From Rhodospirillaceae bacterium (GTDB lineage: Bacteria; Pseudomonadota; Alphaproteobacteria; GCA-2731375): 64,000 nucleotides of DNA. Below the pieces are notes generated by a model. That model ran no database searches. It saw nothing but the letters and a program-made list of their open reading frames with translations, and was not told the origin of the DNA. The position numbers and the translations under genes are program-made. The first letter of the stretch is position 1. Each line of letters opens with the position of its first letter. This document shows, in pieces, positions 56,193 to 64,000 of this stretch. The DNA lies in contig JABIRL010000320.1 in the NCBI GenBank assembly GCA_018667855.1, positions 1-64,000 on the forward strand. The letters run 5' to 3'.

Positions 56193-57718
56193 CGGATACC
56201 TCGTACCATGTCCTGGTAGGCCTCCGCATCCATGGCCAGTTCGGCGAACAGAGGGCCGTCCGACGGCTGCCAGTCCGCTAAGATCCCAGTCAGACCGCCG
56301 CTGTTATCGGCGGTGTCGGTGGTGAAACCAATGCCGTCGAAGGCGCCGCGCCAGGACGCGCCGGGCTCCAGCATGGGGGCCTGGGTCAGGCCGTCGGCGA
56401 TAGCCCTGGTGCGGACAGAGCCATAACCGCCGTCGGTCATATGCAACACCGCCAGGGGCAAATTGAGACGTTGGGCCAGGCGTGCCTCGGCGAAAAATGG
56501 CGCGATGCCGCCGTCGCCCACGGCCAGAATTGTGGGCACGGTGGGATCATGGATTGCCCCTGCGATGGCCTGGGGCAGACCGATGCCCATGTAACGGCCG
56601 GAGCCCGAGGACAGGCACCAGTTACCCTTTGGCGCCTGCCAGATATGTTCGCCGATGGTGCAGAAATATCCCGTATCGATCACCATGCGGACGCCGTTGG
56701 GAAAGGCGCTGGCGACGGCGGCGAAGGCGGCGGCGGGCAGAAACGCTCCGGGCCGCAACAGATGTTGGCGCAGCCGCGCCGTGGCGTTGGCGGTTTCCTC
56801 CACGCCCCAGGCTTTTTGCGCCAACAGGGCAAAGGCGGCGGCGGTATCCCGCGCCATGCCTTCGAAGGCGAAACCGTCCTGCCCCGGGGCATCCACCGGG
56901 TCCAGATTGACGGCGCCGCAATGGAACGGGCCCACGGCCAGCACTTCGCTGGGACGCAGCCCGATGCCGACCACCAGATCGGCGCGGGACAACAAATCAC
57001 CCTCCGGCACAAGGTCCTGGCCCACGCCGGTATAGACCCCCGCCGCATGGGGCAGCCCTTCATGCACGGCGCCCTTGGCGGCGGCGGTGGAGAATACGGG
57101 GATCTGCATCACGTTCAGTGCCGGCGACAGGGCCTGACGCAGGGCATAAGTTCCGGCGATGATCACGGGGCGTTCGGCCCGTTCGATACGGCCCAGGACG
57201 TCGCCCGTATCCGCCAACGCCGGCGCGGCGGGGATGTTCTCCGCTTCGTCGATCTGTCCGGCCAGCTCGAGCAAGACCGGCCCGGGCGTTTCCGCCTGCG
57301 CCCAGGCGGCCAGGTCATCATAACCGGGGCCGTTCGCGGCCAGAAAACGCCGGCCCTTGGAAACCGCGGCGGTCAGGGCGCCCTGGTCCAAGCGCTTGTG
57401 AGCCTTGGCCGGGGAGACATCGGGACCATAGGCCTCCGCCACCGCCAGCATGGGCAGGTTTTCATAAGTGCAGGCCGCCATGCCGCCGACCATGTTGGCC
57501 AGACCGGGCCCCTTGATGGCGATGGCCAGGGCGGCCCGGCCCGACTGGCGGCCCACGGTTCCGGCCATGATGGCCGCCGCCCCTTCGTGGTGGACCGAAT
57601 GAAAGCTGACGCCGTTGCTTTCAAGTGCGTGGATCAGTTCCAGGCTTTGGCCCGATCCCGGCACGCCAAAGGCGTGTTTCGTTCCCGCCGCTGCCTGGGC
57701 CAGGGCTTGCAGAGGCAC
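56189..57718 (-). CDS. Thiamine diphosphate enzyme (acetolactate synthase-like)
   Basis: ThDP-dependent decarboxylase or C-C ligase of 509 residues, starting at GTG 57718 (four bases after the dehydrogenase stop). The catalytic Glu is in SVHHEGAAAIMAG, and the ThDP motif is GDGGIAPFF with MTDGGYGSV at the expected distance. The FAD-binding part of true acetolactate synthase is not obvious. In this context it could build or break a 2-keto acid used as CMP-sugar precursor. Specificity unknown. Confidence 0.85.
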   Translation of the reverse strand: MPLQALAQAAAGTKHAFGVPGSGQSLELIHALESNGVSFHSVHHEGAAAIMAGTVGRQSGRAALAIAIKGPGLANMVGGMAACTYENLPMLAVAEAYGPDVSPAKAHKRLDQGALTAAVSKGRRFLAANGPGYDDLAAWAQAETPGPVLLELAGQIDEAENIPAAPALADTGDVLGRIERAERPVIIAGTYALRQALSPALNVMQIPVFSTAAAKGAVHEGLPHAAGVYTGVGQDLVPEGDLLSRADLVVGIGLRPSEVLAVGPFHCGAVNLDPVDAPGQDGFAFEGMARDTAAAFALLAQKAWGVEETANATARLRQHLLRPGAFLPAAAFAAVASAFPNGVRMVIDTGYFCTIGEHIWQAPKGNWCLSSGSGRYMGIGLPQAIAGAIHDPTVPTILAVGDGGIAPFFAEARLAQRLNLPLAVLHMTDGGYGSVRTRAIADGLTQAPMLEPGASWRGAFDGIGFTTDTADNSGGLTGILADWQPSDGPLFAELAMDAEAYQDMVRGIR

Positions 57719-57721
57719 GGC

Positions 57722-58663
57722 CTATATCTCCAACTTCGCCATGATCTTCTCCGCCGCCCGGCGGCAGACCACGCGCACCGCATCGGGGCTGAAGCCGCCG
57801 ATATGTGGCGTGACGATCAGGTTATCGTGGTTGCGGCTGTAGTTGATCAAGGGATGGTCATCGATCTCCGGCTCACCATCCAGAACATCCAGCCCGGCGG
57901 CACCGATGCGGCCGCTTTCCAGTCCGGCCAGCAAGGCTGCCTCGTCAATAATGGCGCCCCGCGAAGTATTAACGACAATGGCGCCCGGTTTGATGCCGGC
58001 CAGCAGTTCCGCTGACAACAGGCCTCTGGTTTCGTCACTCAAATGAACGTGTACCGAAATAACATCCGAACTCGAAACCAGTTCCGCCAGGTCGGTTTGT
58101 TCTATCCCCGCCGGCCAGGACTCAATATAGGGATCGTGGCCCAAAACACGTAGCCCGAACGCGGCGCCGTAGCGGGACATCCACTGCCCGAGACGACCGC
58201 AGCCGATCAGACCGAGCGTGCGGCCGTTCAGCATGGTGCCGGGAAATTCCTCCCGCACCCAACTGCCCGAGCGGGTGTGCGCGGCGGCGGCGGGCAGGCG
58301 GCGGGCGCAGGCCAGTACCAATGCCCAACTCAGTTCCGCTGCCGGGGTGATGCCCAGCAACAGCTCGCCATCTTCGCGCAGGGTATGAATATTGATGCCG
58401 CGCCGGTCCGCTTCATCCCGCGCAATATGGTCAGAGCCGGTGGTGGCGCATGAAATCACCGCCAGATCGGGCGCGGCGGCGATCATGGCATCATCAATGC
58501 GCACCTTCATGGAAGCATCCAACAGGCCGTGGGCGCCGGCCAAGGCCTGGCTCACGGCCGCCGGTTCGGCTTCGACATGTTTACATTCGGCGCCGCGGGC
58601 GGTTTCGACCAAAGCCTCGAAGCCCTCGGGCGCGCCGATATAGATGATGGTTGGTTTGGACAC
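57722..58663 (-). CDS. D-2-hydroxyacid dehydrogenase (NAD-dependent)
   Basis: Two-domain D-isomer 2-hydroxyacid dehydrogenase of 313 residues, similar to phosphoglycerate dehydrogenase without regulatory domains, starting at GTG 58663. The Rossmann motif is LGLIGCGRLGQWM, with catalytic Arg in VNTSRGAIIDE and His in TPHIGG. It is the first gene of the five-gene operon, adjacent to the ThDP enzyme. The likely role is interconversion of a 2-hydroxy and a 2-keto acid feeding the ThDP enzyme; this is inference. Confidence 0.9.
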   Translation of the reverse strand: MSKPTIIYIGAPEGFEALVETARGAECKHVEAEPAAVSQALAGAHGLLDASMKVRIDDAMIAAAPDLAVISCATTGSDHIARDEADRRGINIHTLREDGELLLGITPAAELSWALVLACARRLPAAAAHTRSGSWVREEFPGTMLNGRTLGLIGCGRLGQWMSRYGAAFGLRVLGHDPYIESWPAGIEQTDLAELVSSSDVISVHVHLSDETRGLLSAELLAGIKPGAIVVNTSRGAIIDEAALLAGLESGRIGAAGLDVLDGEPEIDDHPLINYSRNHDNLIVTPHIGGFSPDAVRVVCRRAAEKIMAKLEI

Positions 58664-58739
58664 GTTCTGGCAACTTCCCGTCTGACAGGTCTGTGTTGGA
58701 CCTTATAGCAGCCCCTGCCGTGATGGACAGGGCCATGGC

Positions 58740-58784
58740 GCGATGATAAATGGTGCGATGTTAAACGGTGCCATGATAATTCGC
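58740..58784. repeat. 15-bp degenerate tandem repeat, three units
   Basis: Units GCGATGATAAATGGT, GCGATGTTAAACGGT and GCCATGATAATTCGC lie end to end in the 168-base divergent spacer between the hydroxyacid dehydrogenase and the gene at 58832. They may be operator sites for the CMP-sugar operon or slippage products. Confidence 0.7.
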
Positions 58785-58831
58785 GCCGTCGGCGGGCGAT
58801 GCCCTTACCCTTGTTGAAGTGATCCTGATCC

Positions 58832-59515
58832 TTGAGCTCTTCCCCCTCCCTTTGGCGCCACCTGGCTTGGATGTTCGCCCGGCCCCTGCTGCGTGGGGCC
58901 CGTAATGTCGCCAATTTGCACGGCTCCTGGCGGCTGGGGCGCTTGGGCTATCTTGATTTCGCGGCAAACCGTCCGGCCGGCGCCCTGGCGCCCCAGGGCG
59001 GTGATTTGTGGTTCCTCTATTCGCTGGTGCGGGCCCGCAAGCCGCGTCTGATCATTGAATTGGGCAGTGGCTGTTCCACGGTCATTTTTGCCCAGGCCCT
59101 GTACGACAATGCCCGGGAAGATCCCGCCCATGCGGGGCGCATTATCAGCCTTGATGGAATGGCCCAATGGGCCGAGGTCACCCAAGCCTCGATACCCGGC
59201 CATCTGGCGCCGTTTTGCGATATCCGCCATGTAGAGGCCGTGGCGGAAGACCAGGGCAATGATCTGGGCTTCCGTTACGAAGCCCTGCCCGACGGCGAGC
59301 CTGATTTCCTTTACGTGGATGGCCCGGCGCTGCAGCCTGGTCGGAAAATCTGTTTCGACGCCCTGCATTTGCAGGATCGCTTTCCGCCCGGCTTCACCAT
59401 GGTGGTGGACGGCCGCCACGACACCGTCCGCTACCTGCGCAAGCATCTGGCCGGAACTTACCGTGTCACGCCGAACCGATGGCTGCATAACACCCGCTTC
59501 GACCTATTGCCTTGA
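58832..59515 (+). CDS. Methyltransferase-like protein, paralogue 2
   Basis: Predicted 227-residue Rossmann-fold protein from TTG 58832 (MSSSPSLWRHL); ATG at codon 14 is an alternative. Shares with paralogue 1 (52584): LIIELGSGCSTVIFAQAL, FLYVDGPALQPGR and QDRFPPGFTMVVDGR, in the same order. Motif I and the acidic loop suggest AdoMet binding, but the acceptor is unknown. It diverges from the CMP-sugar operon. Low overall similarity and shared motifs suggest an old duplication. Confidence 0.75.
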   Translation: MSSSPSLWRHLAWMFARPLLRGARNVANLHGSWRLGRLGYLDFAANRPAGALAPQGGDLWFLYSLVRARKPRLIIELGSGCSTVIFAQALYDNAREDPAHAGRIISLDGMAQWAEVTQASIPGHLAPFCDIRHVEAVAEDQGNDLGFRYEALPDGEPDFLYVDGPALQPGRKICFDALHLQDRFPPGFTMVVDGRHDTVRYLRKHLAGTYRVTPNRWLHNTRFDLLP

Positions 59516-59586
59516 CCGCTGTTTGATCTGATCGGCGCAAACCCCTACCATGCCGGGCACTGGGAACAGAACGCCGGAACATCAAT

Positions 59587-59997
59587 ATGGCTGACTTGGA
59601 CATACCGTTGCTTGACCCCGACGCCCCCGTGGAATGCGCGGAATGCGAATGGACCGGCAAATGGGACCAGGCCGGGTTACGGATCGACGACATTGCGACC
59701 CTTGTTTCCATCGCCGATCGGGTCCCGGCCGGCCTTTGCCCCGAATGCGGCAAACTGGCTTTCTTGAATATTCAGGACGGGGTCGGCGATCACGGCCTGG
59801 CCTATGCCGCCCGATCGCTGTTTCCACATTTCTGCGCCCTGCAGTCCGGTCTGGCGAAGCTGATGGCCGAGGGCGCGCTATCGGCCGACAATATGGGCGA
59901 ACACTGGATTTGGCTGAAAACCACGATTGAGCGTTTGGAAATGGAAGAGCATGAAGCCTTGGTCGCGGAGTTGGAACGTATCCTCGACGACGATTAG
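59587..59997 (+). CDS. Conserved hypothetical protein with CxxC motifs
   Basis: Predicted 136-residue protein, not recognised. It has a CAECEW motif near residue 17 and CPECGK near residue 55, which could form one zinc site. The rest is helical and acidic, ending EALVAELERILDDD. It stands alone: the gene at 58832 ends 71 bases before it and ada begins 143 bases after it. No function proposed. Confidence 0.65.
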   Translation: MADLDIPLLDPDAPVECAECEWTGKWDQAGLRIDDIATLVSIADRVPAGLCPECGKLAFLNIQDGVGDHGLAYAARSLFPHFCALQSGLAKLMAEGALSADNMGEHWIWLKTTIERLEMEEHEALVAELERILDDD

Positions 59998-60054
59998 GAA
60001 CCCTCTGGCTTGTTCGCCGGCGGTTTGGTGAATTCGGCGGGGCATCACTCTCAT

Positions 60055-60083
60055 TCAGTTTTCCGTCGAAGTTTGCCTATAAT
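60055..60083 (+). promoter_or_regulatory. Candidate ada promoter
   Basis: TTCAGT (60055-60060) and a consensus TATAAT (60078-60083) are 17 bases apart, 58 bases before the ada ATG at 60141. The -10 is perfect, the -35 weak. The remaining spacer 59998-60140 holds nothing else I can support. Confidence 0.4.
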
Positions 60084-60140
60084 ATTGGCCGCAAGCAGCG
60101 GATATCGGTATGGGCCGGGTCGATCTAGAAAGGTGCATCG

Positions 60141-61247
60141 ATGACGAACACGATGACCACAAAGGGAACCGATGCCATGACCGATCAAAGCCGCTGGCAA
60201 GCCGTACAAGGGCGGGACAATTCCGCCGACGGCCGCTTCGTTTACGCCGTGACCTCCACCGGTATCTACTGCCGGCCCACCTGCGCCTCGCGCCGGCCCT
60301 TGCGCCGCAACGTGCGCTTCTTTGACCTGCCGGAAGCGGCCGAACAGGAAGGTTTCCGCCCCTGCAAGCGCTGCCGACCGACCGAGACCGTGCCCAGCGA
60401 TGGTAATGTTGCGAAAACCCGGCTGATCTGTCGGTTCATTGATGAAGAGCTAGAACAGGGCGCCGACGGCAGCCCCTCGTTGGCGGCCATCGCGGAAAAG
60501 GTCGGGGGCAGCCCGCACCATCTGCAACGCACATTCAAGCGCCTGATGGGTGTGACACCGGCGCAATATGGCGATGCCCGCCGCCTGATCCGTCTCAAGA
60601 ACGGCCTGAAACAGGGGGAAAGCGTGACCAACGCCATGTACGATGCCGGCTATGGCGCGGCCTCCCGCCTGTATGAACGCTCCAACAGCCAGCTCGGTAT
60701 GACGCCGGCCAGTTACGCCAAGGGGGGCAAGGGCGCGCGCATGGGCTATGCCATTACCGCCTCGCCCCTGGGTCGTCTGATGGTGGCGGCGACGGAACAA
60801 GGTGTTTGTTTTCTGTCGCTTGGTGATGACGACCATCTGATCGCCGAGTTGCATAAGGAATATCCCCTGGCGGAAATCGTCGCCGACGAAATCGTGCTGG
60901 GCGAATGGGTGCGCACGGTAGTGGCCTATCTGGAAGGCGCCATACCGCACCCGCATTTGCCCCTTGATGTGCAGGGCACGGCCTTTCAACGCCGCGTCTG
61001 GCAGGAGTTGATGCAAATTCCCGCCGGTGTTACCCGGACCTACAGCGAAATGGCCGAGACCATCGCCGGTAAAGCCTCCGCCCGCCGGGCCGTGGCCAGG
61101 GGCTGCGCCACCAATCCTGTGTCCCTGATCATCCCCTGCCATCGGGTCGTGCGCGGCGACGGCGGCTTGGGCGGCTATCGCTGGGGTCTGGAACGCAAAA
61201 AGGCCCTGATCGCGGCGGAGCGGGAACGTCGGGATAACGCGGCGTAA
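60141..61247 (+). CDS. ada: Ada: AraC-type regulator and O6-methylguanine-DNA methyltransferase
   Basis: Bifunctional adaptive-response protein of 368 residues: repairs alkylated DNA and activates its own regulon after methyl transfer. The N-terminal zinc domain has C44, C48, C75 and C78 (YCRPTC, CKRC), where the first Cys accepts methyl from phosphotriesters. An AraC HTH follows (SPHHLQRTFKRLMGVTP). The C-terminal methyltransferase has the active-site PCHRV with C333. ATG 60141 follows AAAGG; ATG 60177 is a shorter alternative. It probably belongs to an inducible single-gene unit. Confidence 0.96.
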   Translation: MTNTMTTKGTDAMTDQSRWQAVQGRDNSADGRFVYAVTSTGIYCRPTCASRRPLRRNVRFFDLPEAAEQEGFRPCKRCRPTETVPSDGNVAKTRLICRFIDEELEQGADGSPSLAAIAEKVGGSPHHLQRTFKRLMGVTPAQYGDARRLIRLKNGLKQGESVTNAMYDAGYGAASRLYERSNSQLGMTPASYAKGGKGARMGYAITASPLGRLMVAATEQGVCFLSLGDDDHLIAELHKEYPLAEIVADEIVLGEWVRTVVAYLEGAIPHPHLPLDVQGTAFQRRVWQELMQIPAGVTRTYSEMAETIAGKASARRAVARGCATNPVSLIIPCHRVVRGDGGLGGYRWGLERKKALIAAERERRDNAA

Positions 61248-61355
61248 ATTTCAGGCGCAAATTTCAAGTATCAATTCCAGGTGTCGATTTCAGGCTGCAC
61301 TGGGACGATTGTCGGGTTATTCTCCCCCCAGATGATTCCGTGGGAGGAAACGGCG

Positions 61356-62219
61356 ATGCTTAGCAATCGTACATTGATCTGCGCCGGGTTGGGCGTTCTG
61401 ATGGCTGTGGCGACAACGTCGGGGCAAGCTGGGACCAGGGGCGGCCTGTATGACATGAACGCCATGATCAACGAGGGCCATCCGTTTGCCGCTACCAGCC
61501 GGGGCCTGCCGCCCGCCAGCATGCCGCCCAGACCGTTCATGACGCCGATCGCGCCACCGCCGCCCACCTTGCGCTATACCCAGCCGCCCCGACCGCCCTT
61601 GTCGCCAATGACGACAGCGCAAACGGGCGCCCGATCCATGTCGCAGCCCTATCGCCCGTTCGGTGACGGCATGGCCGATGACTGGTTTAATAACTTCTAT
61701 ATCTCCGCCGGCGGCGGCCTGCACCTGTTGCATGATCTGGAAGGCAGCGCGTCCGCGGGTGGGGCGCTGACCATCGAATCCGATCCGGGCTTTGTCCTGC
61801 AAGGCGCGATAGGGACTTATCTGGGGCGCAATTTCCGCATCGAGGCGGAGGGTGCCTACCGTACGGCGGACTATAACGAAGCCCGCGCCGGCGGCGCCAC
61901 CGTCACCCCGACCGGCGAACTGAAAATGGCCACGGGCATGATGAACCTGCACTACGATATTGATATCAATATGGGTTCGTTCAGGCCTTATGTGGGTGCG
62001 GGCGCCGGTCTTGCACAGATCGAAAGCACCGCGGCCTCGGCCGGCGGTATATCTTTCGCGGCCAAGGAATCAACGGAATTCGCCTACCAGGCCATCATCG
62101 GCGTCGCCTATGATATTTCCGACGAGTGGACCCTTGGTCTGGATGGCCGGTATGTCGGGACTTCCGACGAGGACGTCTCCGCCACCGCGATTACCCTCAA
62201 CATTCGCCACAGTCTGTAG
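61356..62219 (+). CDS. Outer-membrane beta-barrel protein (OmpA/Omp25-like)
   Basis: Predicted 287-residue exported protein. The start is ATG 61356, preceded by TGGGAGGAAA; the longer frame from 61281 is not used. A signal peptide is visible at residues 1-25 (MLSNRTLICAGLGVLMAVATTSGQA). A Pro-rich linker (about 55-105) precedes a beta-barrel domain (about 115-287) with alternating hydrophobic strands, FYISAGGGLHLLHD at its start, YVGAGAGLAQIES, and TLNIRHSL at the C-terminus, typical of small 8-stranded barrels. Role possibly porin or adhesin; not resolved. Confidence 0.8.
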   Translation: MLSNRTLICAGLGVLMAVATTSGQAGTRGGLYDMNAMINEGHPFAATSRGLPPASMPPRPFMTPIAPPPPTLRYTQPPRPPLSPMTTAQTGARSMSQPYRPFGDGMADDWFNNFYISAGGGLHLLHDLEGSASAGGALTIESDPGFVLQGAIGTYLGRNFRIEAEGAYRTADYNEARAGGATVTPTGELKMATGMMNLHYDIDINMGSFRPYVGAGAGLAQIESTAASAGGISFAAKESTEFAYQAIIGVAYDISDEWTLGLDGRYVGTSDEDVSATAITLNIRHSL

Positions 62220-62237
62220 AATTCCAGAGACATCGGT

Positions 62238-63059
62238 CTATTGATCGTCGGCAAAGCGGCCGTCGCGCCAGGCGATGGCGGCATTGACGCCCTGTTCCTT
62301 GCGGATGCGGGCGAATTCCTGCTTTTCCCATGACGGCGTGGAATTGATCTCCACATCCAGATCCAGACCACTTAACAAAGCCTGCCGCATGCCCATGATC
62401 TCGTAGCTGCGATTGATGGCCTGTTTGGACAGCCGAACCGAGACCGAGGAAGAGCGCGCGATCTTGGTGGCCATGGTTCTGGCGCGACCCGACAGGTCTT
62501 CTTGCGGCACCAGGCGATTGACCAGGCCCATACGCAAAGCATCTGCCGCCGACAGACGGTCCTCGCCGGTTAGCATTAACTCCTTGGCCTGTTTCGGGCC
62601 GGTCACCCAGGGCAGCAGCATGGCCACGGCGCCGGTGCCGAAGCGCACCTCTGGCTCGCCAAAAACCGCGTCGTCACTGGCGATGGTGATATCGCAGGCC
62701 AGGGAAACCTCGAACGCGCCGGCCAGGCAGAAGCCGTGCACGGCGGCAATCGTTGGCTTTGGGTTATCCCAGAACTTCATGATGAAATCGAACTGCAAGG
62801 CCATCTGCGCCCGCACTTTGTCGATGCTGTCCAGCTTGCGCTCGCCGGAGGCCTGCAGATCGAAGCCGGCGGAAAAGGCGCGCCCGGCACCGGACACGAC
62901 AATCGCATGAACATCTTCATCGATGGCGAATCCGTCCATGGCGGCCATGGCCGCCGTCATTAATTCGTTGTTGAAGGCATTCAGCTTTTTCGGGCGATTG
63001 AAGGTCAGGAAGCCGATACCGTCGTCGCGCTCCGTCGTGATGAGATCTTGTTCAGGCAT
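62238..63059 (-). CDS. Enoyl-CoA hydratase/isomerase family protein
   Basis: Crotonase-fold enzyme of 273 residues from ATG 63059 (MPEQDLITTERDD), chosen because AAGGAG lies seven bases upstream; ATG 63080 is rejected. The oxyanion-hole segment is AFSAGFDLQASG, followed by AVHGFCLAGAFEVSLACD and GEPEVRFGTGA. It catalyses hydration or isomerisation of an acyl-CoA, in fatty acid or aromatic breakdown. Placed ten bases downstream of znuA, which has no evident functional relation. Confidence 0.9.
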   Translation of the reverse strand: MPEQDLITTERDDGIGFLTFNRPKKLNAFNNELMTAAMAAMDGFAIDEDVHAIVVSGAGRAFSAGFDLQASGERKLDSIDKVRAQMALQFDFIMKFWDNPKPTIAAVHGFCLAGAFEVSLACDITIASDDAVFGEPEVRFGTGAVAMLLPWVTGPKQAKELMLTGEDRLSAADALRMGLVNRLVPQEDLSGRARTMATKIARSSSVSVRLSKQAINRSYEIMGMRQALLSGLDLDVEINSTPSWEKQEFARIRKEQGVNAAIAWRDGRFADDQ

Positions 63060-63069
63060 TGGCAGCTCC

Positions 63070-64000
63070 TTAAGGGCCAAGGGAATAGGATAGGCAATTC
63101 TCTAATGCGCCGGCCAATTGGCGCAGGACTTGACCGTAAGCGCCCAACCCTGGCCGCACCCGCAATCCTATGGGGTCCAGTGTGGCGACGCGGATATCAG
63201 ATCCTTCCGTCAGCGTGGCAACAATATTGCTATTGAATTCAGCTTCCTGAAACAGGCAGCGTACGTTGCCTTGCCGCAAACGTTGTCTGATGGCCGCGAT
63301 ACGCCGGGCCCCGGGTTTGCGGTCCGGCGAAATGGCGATTGCGCCAACGCCATTGGTCCGAAAACGAGCCTCGAAATACTGATAGGCGTCATGCAATACC
63401 AGATAGGGCAAGGTACGGACCGGCGCCAACAGGCGATGCAGGTCGGCCTCCAACACACTCAGCCCATACAGCATCCCATCGCCATTTTGCGAATACAGAT
63501 GGCCATTGTCCGGGTCAACCTTGCGCAAAACCATGACGGCCTGCCGCACGATGGCCTGGGCGTTGCGAGGGTCGAGCCAGAAATGGGGGTCGCTGTCATG
63601 ATCGCCGCCCGCTTCGTGGTCCTCGCCGCCCGCTTCGTGATCATGGGGCCGCCAAATACCGCTCCGCCGGGCGGGCAAAATGCGCAGTTCAGGATTGTCC
63701 AGCAAGGTGACAATTTGTGCCTTGGCGGCGATGTTCGACAATGGTCTTTGCAAGTATCTTTCGAGTTTCGCGCCGACCCAGAACACCACCTCCGCCGACG
63801 CCAGACTGCGTGCCTGCGATGGCAGCAGGGCGTGACTGTGCGGGTCGGCGACCGCCGCCAACAACAGTCCGGGTTCGCCGACGCCCGCCATCACCCCGGC
63901 GATCAGGCCGTGCACCGGTTTCAGGGACACCACGACGTTGGGCGCCTTGGCCAGGGCAGGCGTGATGAAAAACAACGCCATGACCATGCATAGCCAGCGG
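63070..64000 (-). CDS. znuA: Zinc ABC transporter substrate-binding protein ZnuA-like (partial)
   Basis: Periplasmic zinc-binding lipoprotein-like receptor of the ZnuABC uptake system. At least 305 residues are visible; the frame remains open upstream of ATG 63987 to the right edge, and the hydrophobic start (ALFFITPALA) looks like the end of a signal peptide, so the true start may be outside the window. A short histidine-rich loop HDHEAGGEDHEAGGDHD precedes HFWLDPRNAQ, the family metal site, and HDAYQYFEARF gives another ligand. The permease and ATPase genes would lie beyond the window. Confidence 0.9.
   Translation of the reverse strand, partial: RWLCMVMALFFITPALAKAPNVVVSLKPVHGLIAGVMAGVGEPGLLLAAVADPHSHALLPSQARSLASAEVVFWVGAKLERYLQRPLSNIAAKAQIVTLLDNPELRILPARRSGIWRPHDHEAGGEDHEAGGDHDSDPHFWLDPRNAQAIVRQAVMVLRKVDPDNGHLYSQNGDGMLYGLSVLEADLHRLLAPVRTLPYLVLHDAYQYFEARFRTNGVGAIAISPDRKPGARRIAAIRQRLRQGNVRCLFQEAEFNSNIVATLTEGSDIRVATLDPIGLRVRPGLGAYGQVLRQLAGALENCLSYSLGP

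Overview
The window is an ordinary-density alphaproteobacterial chromosome segment (high-GC coding, almost no spacer, many ATGA/TGATG stop-start overlaps, frequent GTG/TTG starts). A Rhodospirillales-like origin is my inference. The strongest marker is a DivL-type pseudokinase (Tyr in place of the phospho-His) followed by tsaE and an AmgK-like kinase, an arrangement of Alphaproteobacteria. No tRNA, rRNA, CRISPR array, IS element or prophage was recognised. No gene-free stretch exceeds 300 bases; the longest is about 263 bases, between ftsY and a response-regulator gene.

Layout. 1-1750: edge-truncated TAXI-type TRAP receptor and two tandem hotdog thioesterases. 1831-8016: replication/repair block dnaN-dnaN-recF-gyrB with two diverged full-length sliding-clamp genes in tandem. 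8020-11567: class A penicillin-binding protein and GMC oxidoreductase. 11620-17646: small Cys-rich membrane protein, glyQ, glyS, ppdK. 17693-21736 (minus): OmpR-type regulator, ftsY, mtaB, dapF. 21973-28346: PAS protein, solitary CoxL-like molybdenum hydroxylase, enolase-superfamily enzyme, LLM flavin oxidoreductase, membrane GT87-like protein. 28269-33562 (minus): amgK-like, tsaE, divL, ahcY.

33752-58663 is a 25-kb surface-glycan island: O-antigen ligase-like protein, GT4 glycosyltransferase, asparagine synthetase, two sulfotransferases, two paralogous GT-B-like proteins sharing a C-terminal LEKW-x-GNPDG motif, ABC exporter, methyltransferases, a B12/radical-SAM protein, a PhyH-like oxygenase, a polysaccharide deacetylase and a sulfatase. 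It ends in a tight five-gene operon (2-hydroxyacid dehydrogenase, ThDP enzyme, Gfo/Idh oxidoreductase, CMP-sugar synthetase, sulfatase) that looks like a route to a CMP-activated sugar acid but has no NeuB/NeuC homologue. Paralogous methyltransferase-like genes (52584 and 58832) bracket this operon.

58832-64000: second methyltransferase paralogue, small Cys-motif protein, ada, outer-membrane beta-barrel protein, enoyl-CoA hydratase and an edge-truncated ZnuA.

Two cross-cutting signals stand out. A composite palindromic repeat occurs twice in opposite orientation (11852-11953 and 32159-32235). Short tandem duplications of 13-16 bases sit at several gene boundaries (recF/gyrB, the response-regulator stop codon, upstream of ahcY, upstream of the gene at 58832), alongside simple-repeat expansions inside recF.
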